Assembly (NCBI RefSeq): GCF_000238595.1
Contig: NZ_AGTS01000083.1
Location: forward strand, 62,001-126,000
DNA from: Acidovorax sp. NO-1
GTDB taxonomy: Bacteria; Pseudomonadota; Gammaproteobacteria; Burkholderiales; Burkholderiaceae_C
Direction of reading: 5' to 3'
DNA length: 64,000 nucleotides
Shown here: positions 33,765 through 42,619 of the stretch, in pieces
Layout of the letters: each line of letters starts with the position of its first letter
Numbering within the stretch: the stretch's first letter is position 1
Notes under the pieces: generated by a model
Databases searched by the model: none
What the model was told of the DNA's origin: nothing
Seen by the model: only the letters and a program-made list of their open reading frames with translations
Program-made: the position numbers and the translations under genes

Positions 33765-34532
33765 ATGATTCTGCATGACAAGGTGGCCATCATCACAGGT
33801 GGTGCTTCAGGCTTGGGGCGCGCGGTGGCTGATGCGCTCGCCGCAGGCGGCGCACGGGTGTCATTGTTCGACCGCGACAGCGAGCGTGGTGTACAGGCAG
33901 CCACCGAACTGGGTTCTGCCGCCATGTTCGAGCAGGTAGATGTCACCAGTGAGTCACAGGTGCAGGCGGGCATCGACGCAACCCTGGCCCGTTTTGGCGC
34001 CATTCACATTTGCATCAACTGCGCTGGCGTGCCCGACGCAGCCAAGACCGTGGCCGATGGAAAACCCTTTCCCCTGGCACTGTGGGACAAGGTGATTGCC
34101 GTCAACCTGACCGGCACGTTCAACGTGCTGCGCCTGGCCGCCGTGGCGATGGCGCGCAATGAGCCTGAGGGTGATGAGCGCGGCGTCATCATCAACCTGT
34201 CGTCCGGTGCCGCACAGGACGGCCAGATGGGACAGGCGGCCTACGCCGCCAGCAAGGCCGGGGTGATCGGCCTCACGCTGCCAGTGGCACGGGACCTGGC
34301 CGATCTGGGGATCCGCTGCGTAGCGGTTGCGCCTGGCTTGTTCGAAACGCCAATGGTCGCGGGCCTGCCAAAGAAAGTCGCGCAGGCCATTGTTGACCGC
34401 ATGATTCTGTTCCCCCGCCGCATGGGCCAAGCCAGCGAGCTGGCCCACCTGGTGCGCTCCATCGTCGAGAACCCTTACATCAACGCCACCTGTCTCCACA
34501 TTGATGCCGGCGCACGCATGAGCTCACGCTGA
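33765..34532 (+). CDS. SDR-family 3-hydroxyacyl-CoA dehydrogenase (HSD10-like)
   Basis: A 255-aa SDR with TGGASGLGRA (about 11-20), INCAGVPDA, and Y160/K164 in AAYAASKAG. The long stretch between strand and active site (AMARNEPEGDERGVIINLSS) and the RMILFPRRMGQASELAHLV end match the HSD17B10/2-methyl-3-hydroxybutyryl-CoA dehydrogenase type. This agrees with methyl-branched acyl-CoA oxidation by its operon neighbours. Start ATG 33765; the next ACAD starts 31 bp downstream. Confidence 0.9.
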   Translation: MILHDKVAIITGGASGLGRAVADALAAGGARVSLFDRDSERGVQAATELGSAAMFEQVDVTSESQVQAGIDATLARFGAIHICINCAGVPDAAKTVADGKPFPLALWDKVIAVNLTGTFNVLRLAAVAMARNEPEGDERGVIINLSSGAAQDGQMGQAAYAASKAGVIGLTLPVARDLADLGIRCVAVAPGLFETPMVAGLPKKVAQAIVDRMILFPRRMGQASELAHLVRSIVENPYINATCLHIDAGARMSSR

Positions 34533-34563
34533 ACGAAATCAACACCACACAAAGACCACAATC

Positions 34564-35724
34564 ATGAACTTTCTCCCGACCGAAGAGCAACGCATGGCCG
34601 TCGAAGGCTTCACTCGCTTCCTCGAAACCGAGCTGCGCCCCATCGTTGAACGCTACCAGCCCGACAAGCTGATCGAAAAAGAGCTGATGCTGGAGATATT
34701 TCAAAAGATGCTGCCCTACGGCATGGGCGGCAACGGCATCATTGCCGAGGAATATGGCGGCATGGGCATGCCCTGGCTGACCTATGCACTGATGTACGAG
34801 CAGCTCGCGCGCATTTCCGGCGACGTGGCCATCTCGCTGCTGATCCAGCAGCTCGGCGCTTACTCGCTACAGGTGTGCACCAACACCGCCATGCGCGAAA
34901 AATACCTGCCGCGCATGGTCCGCGCCGAAATCATTGCCTGCAGCGGCATCAGTGAGCCCGGGGTCGGATCCAACGTGGCTGAAGTCACCTGCCGCGCCCA
35001 ACGCGATGGTGACCACTACATTGTCACCGGTGAAAAAACCTGGATATCCAACGGCCACTACTCCGACTTTTGCATGGTCATCGTGCGCACCTCACAAGAA
35101 GGTTCGGGCGCCATCTCGATGATCCTGGTGGACCGCGCCGAACACGGCTACGAAAGCCGCAACATCGACAAGCTGGGGCTCAACAGCACGTCAACCGCAC
35201 AACTGTTCTTCGACGGCGCGCGCGTACCGGCCGAGAACATGATGATTGAACCCGGCACCGGTCTGAAGAACACCATGGTGCTGTTCGAGAAGGCGCGTCC
35301 CATGGTCGGCATGACTTCGATCGGTATCGCCCAGGCGGCACTCGACAAGGCGGTGGCCTATTCGAAGGAACGCCGCCAGCATGGCAAGCCGATCGGTGGT
35401 CATCAATTGATCCAGGGCATGCTGGCCGAGGCGGCCACCGAACTCGACGCCGCGCGATTGCTGGTCTACCGCGCGTTCAACCTGATCGACCATGGCGTGC
35501 GCAGCGAGGTGCAAAGCGCCATGGCCAAGTGGTACGCGACTGAGATGGCGGTCAACGTCACGTCGAAAGCATTGCAGATTCATGGCGGCAACGGCATCAC
35601 CAAAGACTTCGGCGTTGAACTGTTGTTCAGAAACGCCCGCATGATGCCGATTCCCGACGGCACCACCGAAATCCAGAAACTCATCATTGGCCGCGCCCTG
35701 ACCGGTATCAACGCCTTCTCCTAA
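34564..35724 (+). CDS. acyl-CoA dehydrogenase with Asp at the usual Glu position
   Basis: A 386-aa ACAD: NGIIAEEYGGMGMPWLT, CSGISEPGVGSNVAEVT, YIVTGEKTWISNGHYSDF, HGKPIGGHQLIQGMLAEA, LQIHGGNGITKDF. The C-terminal loop reads MMPIPDGTTEIQKL, so D365 stands where short-chain ACADs have the catalytic Glu of YEGTTEIQ. Cyclohexane-ring ACADs also depart from the Glu rule, and a badI gene lies in this window, so a cyclohexanecarboxyl-CoA-type substrate is worth considering (inference). It precedes the ABC transporter genes by 3 bp. Confidence 0.88.
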   Translation: MNFLPTEEQRMAVEGFTRFLETELRPIVERYQPDKLIEKELMLEIFQKMLPYGMGGNGIIAEEYGGMGMPWLTYALMYEQLARISGDVAISLLIQQLGAYSLQVCTNTAMREKYLPRMVRAEIIACSGISEPGVGSNVAEVTCRAQRDGDHYIVTGEKTWISNGHYSDFCMVIVRTSQEGSGAISMILVDRAEHGYESRNIDKLGLNSTSTAQLFFDGARVPAENMMIEPGTGLKNTMVLFEKARPMVGMTSIGIAQAALDKAVAYSKERRQHGKPIGGHQLIQGMLAEAATELDAARLLVYRAFNLIDHGVRSEVQSAMAKWYATEMAVNVTSKALQIHGGNGITKDFGVELLFRNARMMPIPDGTTEIQKLIIGRALTGINAFS

Positions 35725-35727
35725 CCC

Positions 35728-36528
35728 ATGACCTCTAACTCCTTGAATAGCCCGTCCAGCGAGGCTTCGGTGCTGCAGGCGCGGGACATCACCTTGCGCT
35801 TTGGCGGTGTCACCGCGCTGGCCGAGGTCGCCATCGATGTGCGTGACAACGAGCTGCTGGCCATCATTGGACCCAACGGCGCAGGCAAGAGCTCGCTGAT
35901 GAATGTGCTCAGCGGCTTTTACCTGCCGCAACAAGGCAGCGTGCACTACCGTGGTCAAGAGATCAAAGGCCGCGCGGTGCATGAGATCGCGCGCGATGGT
36001 GTGGTGCGCACTTTTCAGGGCACCCATTTGTTCTCCAACATGAGCGTGATCGACAACATCCTGGTCGGCCGCTACAGCCAGATGCGATCAAATCTGGCGC
36101 AGGCATTTCTCTACTTTCCCTGGACCCAGCGTGAAGAAACGCTGCACCGGGAAGCAGTCGAGGAAATCATCGACTTCCTTGAAATTGAGAATATCCGCCA
36201 CCAGCCGGTAGGCGCACTCGGCTACGGTCTTCGCAAGCGCGTTGACCTGGGCCGTGCGTTGGCGATGAAACCCAAGGTTCTGTTAATGGATGAACCCATG
36301 GCCGGCATGAACACCGAAGAAAAAGAAGATCTGGCCCGTTTCATCATAGACGTGCGCGAGGCCAAGCGCATCCCGGTTGTGCTGGTGGAGCACGACATGG
36401 GGGTGGTCATGGATCTGGCAGACCGCGTGGCGGTGCTCGACTTTGGCCGCAAGATCGCCGACGGCACGCCAGCACAAGTGCAGGCCGACCCGGCCGTGAT
36501 CCAGGCCTACTTGGGAGCTGCGGCATGA
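35728..36528 (+). CDS. livG: branched-chain-type ABC transporter ATPase LivG
   Basis: A 266-aa ATPase with Walker A GPNGAGKSS (about 48-56), FQGTHLFSNMSVIDN, signature-like LGYGLRKRVDLGRAL, Walker B KVLLMDEPMAGMN (about 182-194) and LVEHDMGVVMDLADRV. This is the LivG type (E-H-D-M-G switch) of hydrophobic amino-acid/carboxylate importers. It overlaps the following acyl-CoA synthetase start by 4 nt (ATGA), so import and activation genes are coupled. Start ATG 35728. Confidence 0.92.
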   Translation: MTSNSLNSPSSEASVLQARDITLRFGGVTALAEVAIDVRDNELLAIIGPNGAGKSSLMNVLSGFYLPQQGSVHYRGQEIKGRAVHEIARDGVVRTFQGTHLFSNMSVIDNILVGRYSQMRSNLAQAFLYFPWTQREETLHREAVEEIIDFLEIENIRHQPVGALGYGLRKRVDLGRALAMKPKVLLMDEPMAGMNTEEKEDLARFIIDVREAKRIPVVLVEHDMGVVMDLADRVAVLDFGRKIADGTPAQVQADPAVIQAYLGAAA

Positions 36529-38477
36529 GTGCGACACACCCCACCCCGGAAGTCGTCATGACCCTGCCGCAGAAGTTGTTCGCCCACGCCCGGGAACATC
36601 CCCAGGTGCTGGCGCAGCGCGTCAAGCGCAAAGGTATGTGGCGCTGCCATACATGGGCCGACGTGTTTGATCGAACGCGCAGCATTGCGCTTGGCGCGGC
36701 GGCACAGGGCCTGCAGCGCGGCGAAACCGTGATCGTGATCGGCGAGAACGAACCCGAGCATTACTGGGCGCTGTTTGCGGCCCAGTCACTGGGCGCCAAA
36801 ATCGTGTCGGTCTACCCGGATGCCACCGTCGACGAATTGCATTACCTGTGCGAGGATTCAAAGGCCCGTTTCATCTTCGCGCAGGATCAGGAGCAGGTTG
36901 ACAAGGCGCTCGCGCTGCTGGAGCGACTGCCTGATATCCAGGGCATCGCCTACTGGGACAACTCGGGCATGTGGTCGTACCGGCATCCGCTGCTGCAATC
37001 CTTTGATGACCTGACCGCTGAAGGTCGGCGTCAGCACGAGAAGCACCCGCTGCGCTTCGAACGTGAAGTCAACGCCGGCCAGGCGGACGATCTGGCGCTA
37101 CTGACCTACACCTCCGGCACCACCAGCAAGCCCAAGGGCGTGATGATCAGCCACCGTTGGCTGATGGACAACGCGGTTCGGATGAGGAGCGCGTTGCCGC
37201 TGCAAGCCGGCATGGAATATTTGTCTTACACGCCGCTGGCCTGGATCACCGAGCAGTTGCTGGGTGTGACCCTCGGGCTGATCACCCCCCTGGTGGTCAA
37301 CTTCCCGGAGGGCCCCGACCAGGTCTTGCCGAACTTGCGCGAACTCGCGCCACACATCGTGCTGTTCGGCCCGCGCCAATGGGAGAACATCGCCGCCACC
37401 ATCGAGGCGCGCATGCTCGCCGCGAGCTGGATGGCGCGCGGCATCTACCGCTGGGGCATCCGCATCGGCCACGACGTGCATGTGGCGCGGCTCGAAGGGC
37501 GCACGGCACCGTGGCTGTCGCGCCTGCTGCTGCCGGTGGCCGAAGCGCTGGCCCTGCGTCCGGTGCGCGATCAGTTCGGCTTTGTTCGCAGCGACGTCGC
37601 GGTTTCAGGCGGCACCGCCATGGCGCCCGACGTGTTTCGTTTGTTTCACTCCATGGGCGTCCATTTGCGCAATATTTATGGCTGCTCGGAGTTTGGTCTG
37701 ATTGCTGGCCACCGCGGCGAGCGCTACGACCTCGAAACCGTGGGCCCGCTGCTGGATGTGGACCCAGCCTTCGGCGCACCGCTGGAATCGCGCATCGAGG
37801 ACAACGGCGAGCTGCTGCTGCGCGGCGGTACCGGCTTTCTCGGCTACTGGGGCAAGCCCGACAAGACCGCCAGCATCCAGCGCGACGGCTGGTACGTCAG
37901 CGGTGACGCAGTGCGCAAGACCGAGCGCGGAGAACTCGTGTACCTCGACCGCGTGGAACACCTGGTCAAACTCGCCAGCGGTCACTCGTATCCCCCGCAG
38001 TTCATCGAGACGCGGTTGCGCTTTTCGCCCTTCATCAAGGACGTGATGGTGCTGGGCGACGCCACCCGGCCCTGGGTTGGCGCGCTGATCAACATCGACA
38101 TGGCGGTGACCAGCCGCTGGGCCGAGGAGCGGCGCATCGCATTCTCCACCTTCACCGACCTGTCGCAACGGCCCGAGGTGCGGCAACTGGTGCAGGGCGA
38201 AATCCGCCGCATCAACAAACTGCTGCCAGAAAGCTCGCGGGTGGTGCGTTTCGCCAATTTTCCGAAGGAGCTCGATCCCGACGAAGGCGAACTCACCCGC
38301 ACGCGCAAGCTGCGCCGAGAGTTTCTCGAGGTGCGCTATGGAGCGCTGATTGACGGACTGTATGCAGGTGTCGCCGACATTGCCTGCGAAATAGCCGTGA
38401 CCTACCAGGACGGCCGCCAAGGCGCGTTGCGCGCAACCGTGGTGGCCACCGACATTGAAGGAACACACACCCCATGA
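36525..38477 (+). CDS. long-chain-type acyl-CoA synthetase embedded in ABC operon
   Basis: A 650-aa FadD15-like acyl-CoA synthetase: LTYTSGTTSKPKGVMISH (about 193-210), YTPLAWITEQ, IYGCSEFGLIAG, GWYVSGDAV and LDRVEHLVKLASGHSYPPQFIE for the hinge. The adenylating lysine is expected in the LTRTRKLRR region. It overlaps both LivG before it and LivH after it by ATGA, the same position as the synthetase in the convergent operon at 54124. The arrangement argues that the imported acid is turned into its CoA ester at once. The acid is unknown. Confidence 0.9.
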   Translation: MSATHPTPEVVMTLPQKLFAHAREHPQVLAQRVKRKGMWRCHTWADVFDRTRSIALGAAAQGLQRGETVIVIGENEPEHYWALFAAQSLGAKIVSVYPDATVDELHYLCEDSKARFIFAQDQEQVDKALALLERLPDIQGIAYWDNSGMWSYRHPLLQSFDDLTAEGRRQHEKHPLRFEREVNAGQADDLALLTYTSGTTSKPKGVMISHRWLMDNAVRMRSALPLQAGMEYLSYTPLAWITEQLLGVTLGLITPLVVNFPEGPDQVLPNLRELAPHIVLFGPRQWENIAATIEARMLAASWMARGIYRWGIRIGHDVHVARLEGRTAPWLSRLLLPVAEALALRPVRDQFGFVRSDVAVSGGTAMAPDVFRLFHSMGVHLRNIYGCSEFGLIAGHRGERYDLETVGPLLDVDPAFGAPLESRIEDNGELLLRGGTGFLGYWGKPDKTASIQRDGWYVSGDAVRKTERGELVYLDRVEHLVKLASGHSYPPQFIETRLRFSPFIKDVMVLGDATRPWVGALINIDMAVTSRWAEERRIAFSTFTDLSQRPEVRQLVQGEIRRINKLLPESSRVVRFANFPKELDPDEGELTRTRKLRREFLEVRYGALIDGLYAGVADIACEIAVTYQDGRQGALRATVVATDIEGTHTP

Positions 38478-39361
38478 TCATCGAATTCATCAACTACACC
38501 ATCAACGGCGCGCTGCTCGGCCTGCTGTATTCGCTGGTGGCAATGGGCTTTGTCGTCATCTACCGCGCCAGCAAGGTCTTCAACATGGCGATCGGCGAGA
38601 TGATCGTGCTGGGCGCCTTCCTGCTGTGGTGGGCGATCCAGTCGCGCGGCATGCATCCGGCGCTGGGCATCGCCGTTGCACTGGGCATTTCGGTGCTGAT
38701 CGGGCTGGCGATTGAACGCCTGTTGTTCAGGCGGCTGATTGGCGAGTCGGTGTTCTCGATGATCATGGTCACCATCGGGTTGCTGATCCTGATGCGCGGA
38801 CTGGTGCTGGTGATCTGGGGCCCGCAGGAGCGCCAGTTCCCCGCCATCTTTCCCCTCACGCCCATCATCCTGGGCGAGATGATCATCCCGCGCTCGCTTG
38901 CCATCGGTGGCCTCATCGCGGTGGTGGCGGCTGTGGCGCTGCACTGGTTCTTCAACCGCAGCCGCACCGGACTGGCGATGTCGGCGGTGGCCGAGGACCA
39001 CCAGATCGCTCTGGCCATGGGCATTAGCGTGCGCCGCTCCATCGCCTTCGCCTGGGCGCTAGGCGGTGTGCTGTCGGTCATCACTTCGATGGTCTACCTG
39101 AGCGGCAAGTCGCTGACATTCCTGTCCTCCGAAATCGGCTTCGCCGCCCTGCCGGTGGCCCTGCTGGCAGGGCTCGAATCCATCGGCGGCCTGCTGCTGG
39201 CGGGCATCATCGTCGGGGTCGTGCAGGGACTGACCGCCGCCTACATCGACCCGCTGATCGGTGGCAGTGCCGCTGCCGTCGTCCCCTATATCTTCATGCT
39301 GGTGGTGCTGGTTGTTCGTCCGACCGGCATGTTCGGCTGGAAACGCATTGAAAGAGTCTGA
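38474..39361 (+). CDS. livH: branched-chain-type ABC permease LivH
   Basis: A 295-aa inner-membrane permease with about eight hydrophobic segments. INYTINGALLGLLYSLVAMG at the N-terminus, YRASKVFNMAIGEM and the EAA-like loop GISVRRSIAFAWALGG are typical of LivH. It starts inside the synthetase stop (ATGA) and ends 3 bp before LivM. It should form the heterodimeric channel with LivM. Confidence 0.92.
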   Translation: MIIEFINYTINGALLGLLYSLVAMGFVVIYRASKVFNMAIGEMIVLGAFLLWWAIQSRGMHPALGIAVALGISVLIGLAIERLLFRRLIGESVFSMIMVTIGLLILMRGLVLVIWGPQERQFPAIFPLTPIILGEMIIPRSLAIGGLIAVVAAVALHWFFNRSRTGLAMSAVAEDHQIALAMGISVRRSIAFAWALGGVLSVITSMVYLSGKSLTFLSSEIGFAALPVALLAGLESIGGLLLAGIIVGVVQGLTAAYIDPLIGGSAAAVVPYIFMLVVLVVRPTGMFGWKRIERV

Positions 39362-39364
39362 CCC

Positions 39365-40417
39365 ATGGATCCATCCGGCATTTTTTCCACCAGCTATGCG
39401 CGCGACCGCGCGCTGATCCGCACGCGCGCCCAGTGGGTCACCCTGGCGCTGTTCATTGTCATTCTGCTGATCCTCCCCTGGTTCGCCTCGGAGCGTCTGG
39501 TAGCCGTAGCCAACCTGATGCTGGTCACGTCCATCGTGGTGGTCGGGCTGCAAATCACCACCGGCTACGCCGGGCAGATCAACCTGGGCCAGGCTGCCTT
39601 CATGGGGGTCGGTGCCTACGCCGCCAGTGTGGTCGAGGTCAAGGCCGGGCTGCCGTTCTGGGTGGCGGTGCCGGTTGCCGGCCTGGTGGCTGCGCTGGCC
39701 GGTTGGCTGTTCGGCATGACAGCGAAACGCATCAAGGGTTTCTACCTCGCCCTGACCACCATCGCGGCCCAGTTCATCTTCCACTTCGTTGTCCTGAACC
39801 TGCCCTCATCCTGGCTCGGCGGCGTCAATGGTTTCAGCCTGGAGCCTGCGAGGCTGGGCACATTTTTGTTCAACACCGACCGTTCTCTGTATTACCTGTT
39901 TCTTGTCGTCACCATGGTGATGGTATTCGGCGCTTTCGGCATCCTGCGCAGCCGCCACGGGCGCGCCTTCGTCGCCGTGCGCGACGACGATGTGGCCGCC
40001 GGTATGATGGGCATCGACGTGGCCGGCGCCAAGTCGCGCGCCTTTGTGCTCGGCGCTTTTTACGCTGGCATCGGCGGTGCCCTGTGGGCCTACCAGGTGC
40101 GCTTCGTCTCGGTCGACCAGTTCACGCTGTTCAACTCGATCTGGTTCATTGCCATGATGATCGTCGGCGGGCTCGGTTCGATCGTCGGGGCACTGATCGG
40201 CACCGTGCTCATCCGGGGCGTCCAAGAAGTCATCACCAGTCTGGGCCCCGACCTGGTCGAGCGAATTCCCAGCCTGAGCAGCGACCTGATCTTCGCCAGC
40301 ATGAATGTGTTTCTCGGCCTCATCATCACGCTGTTCCTGCTGCTTGAACCGAAAGGCCTGATGCACCGCTGGAACATCCTGAAAGCCAACTACCGGCTCT
40401 GGCCGTTTCACCACTGA
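39365..40417 (+). CDS. livM: branched-chain-type ABC permease LivM
   Basis: A 350-aa multi-spanning permease: GLQITTGYAGQINLGQAAFM, TAKRIKGFYLALTTIAAQF, RDDDVAAGMMGIDVAGAKSR (EAA loop) and MMIVGGLGSIVGALIGTVL are classical LivM features. The N-terminal 30 residues are cytoplasmic. It pairs with LivH; the binding protein gene follows after 71 bp. Confidence 0.92.
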   Translation: MDPSGIFSTSYARDRALIRTRAQWVTLALFIVILLILPWFASERLVAVANLMLVTSIVVVGLQITTGYAGQINLGQAAFMGVGAYAASVVEVKAGLPFWVAVPVAGLVAALAGWLFGMTAKRIKGFYLALTTIAAQFIFHFVVLNLPSSWLGGVNGFSLEPARLGTFLFNTDRSLYYLFLVVTMVMVFGAFGILRSRHGRAFVAVRDDDVAAGMMGIDVAGAKSRAFVLGAFYAGIGGALWAYQVRFVSVDQFTLFNSIWFIAMMIVGGLGSIVGALIGTVLIRGVQEVITSLGPDLVERIPSLSSDLIFASMNVFLGLIITLFLLLEPKGLMHRWNILKANYRLWPFHH

Positions 40418-40488
40418 GCCCGCCCGGCACAGCGAGTCGCAATTCCCCCCGCCCCTTTTCCTCACCACCACCACAACTGGAGACAAGC

Positions 40489-41718
40489 ATGCAACGAAAA
40501 ACCTTTCTGAAACTCACGACCGCCCTGGCCACTGGCCTGCTGCTGAACGCGCCCGCCCACGCGCAAACGACGACGATCAACGTGGCCGCCTTTGCCGACT
40601 TCGCCGGCCCCTACGCCAACGTCATGCCACAGATGCAAGGCGGGCGACTCGCCGTGATCGAATGGTGGAACAAGGAAGTCGGCAGCAAACTCAACGTGCA
40701 GATCGTCGTCAAAACCTTCGACACCCGCTACGACGTGGCGCAAACCGCCAGCCTGTGGCCCGGCATCAAGGCCGAAGTCAAACCCGCGATCCTGCTCGGC
40801 CTCGGTGGCCCGGATGCCGCCGCGTTGCAGCAGCGCTTGCCGGAAGACAAGATTCCCATGGTCATGGCTACCGCCACCTACGGCTTCGGCTGGAAACCCA
40901 ACCAATGGGCCCTGAACCTGCGCCCCACCTACGCCCACGAGGCGGGCGGATTCCTGGAATGGTTCCGCACCACCAAACTCGATGGCAAGCGCCCTGTCAA
41001 GGTTGCGATCATCACCTCCGAGGCCACCCCCGCTTATGCCGACATGGCCAAGGGCCTGCAAAGCTACACCAAGGCCAACCCGGACAAAGCCACCTTCGTC
41101 GAGGCGATCTGGACCGAAGTGCAACCGGCCGACCTGACCCTGGCGGTGCGTCGCCTGGTCAATGCTGGCACCGATGTGATCGTGATCCAGACCAACACCG
41201 CCCAGGCCGTGGCCACCAAACGTGCGCTGCAGGCGCTGGGCAAAAACGTCCCGATCATGCTCTCGCTGCACAACGGCGTGGTGGGATCATCCAAGGCACT
41301 GGGCGACCCGAATGGCTTCGCCGGTGATTTCGAAGTGGGCGCCATCGCCGATGCCAGCGAAGACGACACGACCGCACGCAAGTTCTACAGCATGTTGCAG
41401 GAAAAGCATGGCCTGAAATCGGGCTGGAATGCCATGACCATCATGGGCCTGGGCCAAAGCGTCGTGGCAGTGCGCGCGATTGAGGCCACGATCAAGGCCA
41501 AGGGTGCCGGCAAGGTCACTGGCGAAGCGGTGCGCGAGACCTTGATGAACAGCCAGTTCACCAGCAACGACCTGATGGGCATACTGCCAGGCGTGGACTT
41601 CAGCAACGACACCCCCTTTCCCACCGGCACCGCCAAGGTCAACATCGCGACCATGAAGGACGGCAAGGTCGTTCGGGCGGCGGGCGATGTGGCCGTCCCA
41701 ATGGTGCCCAAATGGTGA
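40489..41718 (+). CDS. periplasmic substrate-binding protein of Liv-type ABC transporter
   Basis: A 409-aa type I periplasmic binding protein. Signal peptide: MQRKTFLKLT, hydrophobic core ALATGLLLNA, cleavage after AHA (about residue 24). The mature part starts TTTINVAAFADFAGPYANVMP; NQWALNLRPTYAHEAGGF and VVGSSKALGDPNGFAGDF follow. It differs clearly from the two tandem binding proteins of the convergent operon (no shared ADPGVT start, no paired cysteines), suggesting a different ligand. The LivF gene begins 7 bases inside its end. Confidence 0.9.
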   Translation: MQRKTFLKLTTALATGLLLNAPAHAQTTTINVAAFADFAGPYANVMPQMQGGRLAVIEWWNKEVGSKLNVQIVVKTFDTRYDVAQTASLWPGIKAEVKPAILLGLGGPDAAALQQRLPEDKIPMVMATATYGFGWKPNQWALNLRPTYAHEAGGFLEWFRTTKLDGKRPVKVAIITSEATPAYADMAKGLQSYTKANPDKATFVEAIWTEVQPADLTLAVRRLVNAGTDVIVIQTNTAQAVATKRALQALGKNVPIMLSLHNGVVGSSKALGDPNGFAGDFEVGAIADASEDDTTARKFYSMLQEKHGLKSGWNAMTIMGLGQSVVAVRAIEATIKAKGAGKVTGEAVRETLMNSQFTSNDLMGILPGVDFSNDTPFPTGTAKVNIATMKDGKVVRAAGDVAVPMVPKW

Positions 41719-42572
41719 ATTCAGCCCTTGCTGCAGCACCGGATCAACGGACCACGCCCGATGCGGCCGCCAATCCGGCGGTGCTGACGCTGTCCAACGT
41801 CGAGGTGCTGTATGCCGAGGTGATCCTGGCGCTCAAGGGCGTGTCGATGCAGGTCCCCGAAGGCGGATGTGTGGCGCTGCTGGGCGCCAACGGCGCAGGC
41901 AAGAGCACCACCCTCAAGGCCATCTCCGGCGTCATTGACTCGGAAGATGGCCGCGTCTCAGGGGGGGTGATCACCTTCGACGGCCGACCGATTCAGGGGC
42001 ACGACCCGGCGACCGTGGTGCGCGGTGGTCTGGTTCATGTGATGGAAGGCCGGCGCGTGCTGCAGCACATGACGGTCGAGCAAAACCTCATCATCGGCGG
42101 CCACATGTTTCCATCGGCGCAGGCGATGCGCCGGGCGATGGACAGCGTGTACGAAGCGATTCCGCGCCTGGCCGACCTGCGAAAACGCACGGCCGGTTAT
42201 CTGTCGGGCGGCGAGCAGCAAATGCTGGTGATCGGGCGCGCGATCATGGCCGAGCCGAAACTCATGCTGATCGACGAGCCGTCACTCGGGCTGGCGCCGC
42301 GCATGGTCGAGGAAGTCTTCAGCGTGCTGCGCCACCTGCGTGAGCAGGGGCTGTCGCTGCTCATCGTCGAACAAAACACACGCGTGGCCCTGGAGATCGC
42401 CGACTATGGTTATGTCATGGAGAGCGGTCGCATCGTGCTGGAGGGGCTGGCCCAGGAACTCCGCGACAACGAGGATGTGCGCGAGTTTTATCTCGGCCTG
42501 GACCGCGAGGGGGTGCGCAAGAGTTTCCGAGAGGTCAAGCACTACAAGCGGCGCAAGCGCTGGCTGGGGTAA
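41712..42572 (+). CDS. livF: branched-chain-type ABC transporter ATPase LivF
   Basis: A 286-aa ATPase: VLYAEVILALKGVSMQV, Walker A GANGAGKSTT (about 58-67), signature LSGGEQQMLVIGRAIM (about 163-178), Walker B KLMLIDEPSLGLAP, LIVEQN. The C-terminal KHYKRRKRWLG extension also occurs at the end of the other LivF (56781), so the two copies are related. Its N-terminus has about 25 extra residues. It overlaps the binding-protein gene by 7 bp. Confidence 0.92.
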   Translation: MVNSALAAAPDQRTTPDAAANPAVLTLSNVEVLYAEVILALKGVSMQVPEGGCVALLGANGAGKSTTLKAISGVIDSEDGRVSGGVITFDGRPIQGHDPATVVRGGLVHVMEGRRVLQHMTVEQNLIIGGHMFPSAQAMRRAMDSVYEAIPRLADLRKRTAGYLSGGEQQMLVIGRAIMAEPKLMLIDEPSLGLAPRMVEEVFSVLRHLREQGLSLLIVEQNTRVALEIADYGYVMESGRIVLEGLAQELRDNEDVREFYLGLDREGVRKSFREVKHYKRRKRWLG

Positions 42573-42619
42573 CAAACGGCTGGCTTGTGGTTCTAATTCA
42601 GTTTCAGGAGTAACGACAA

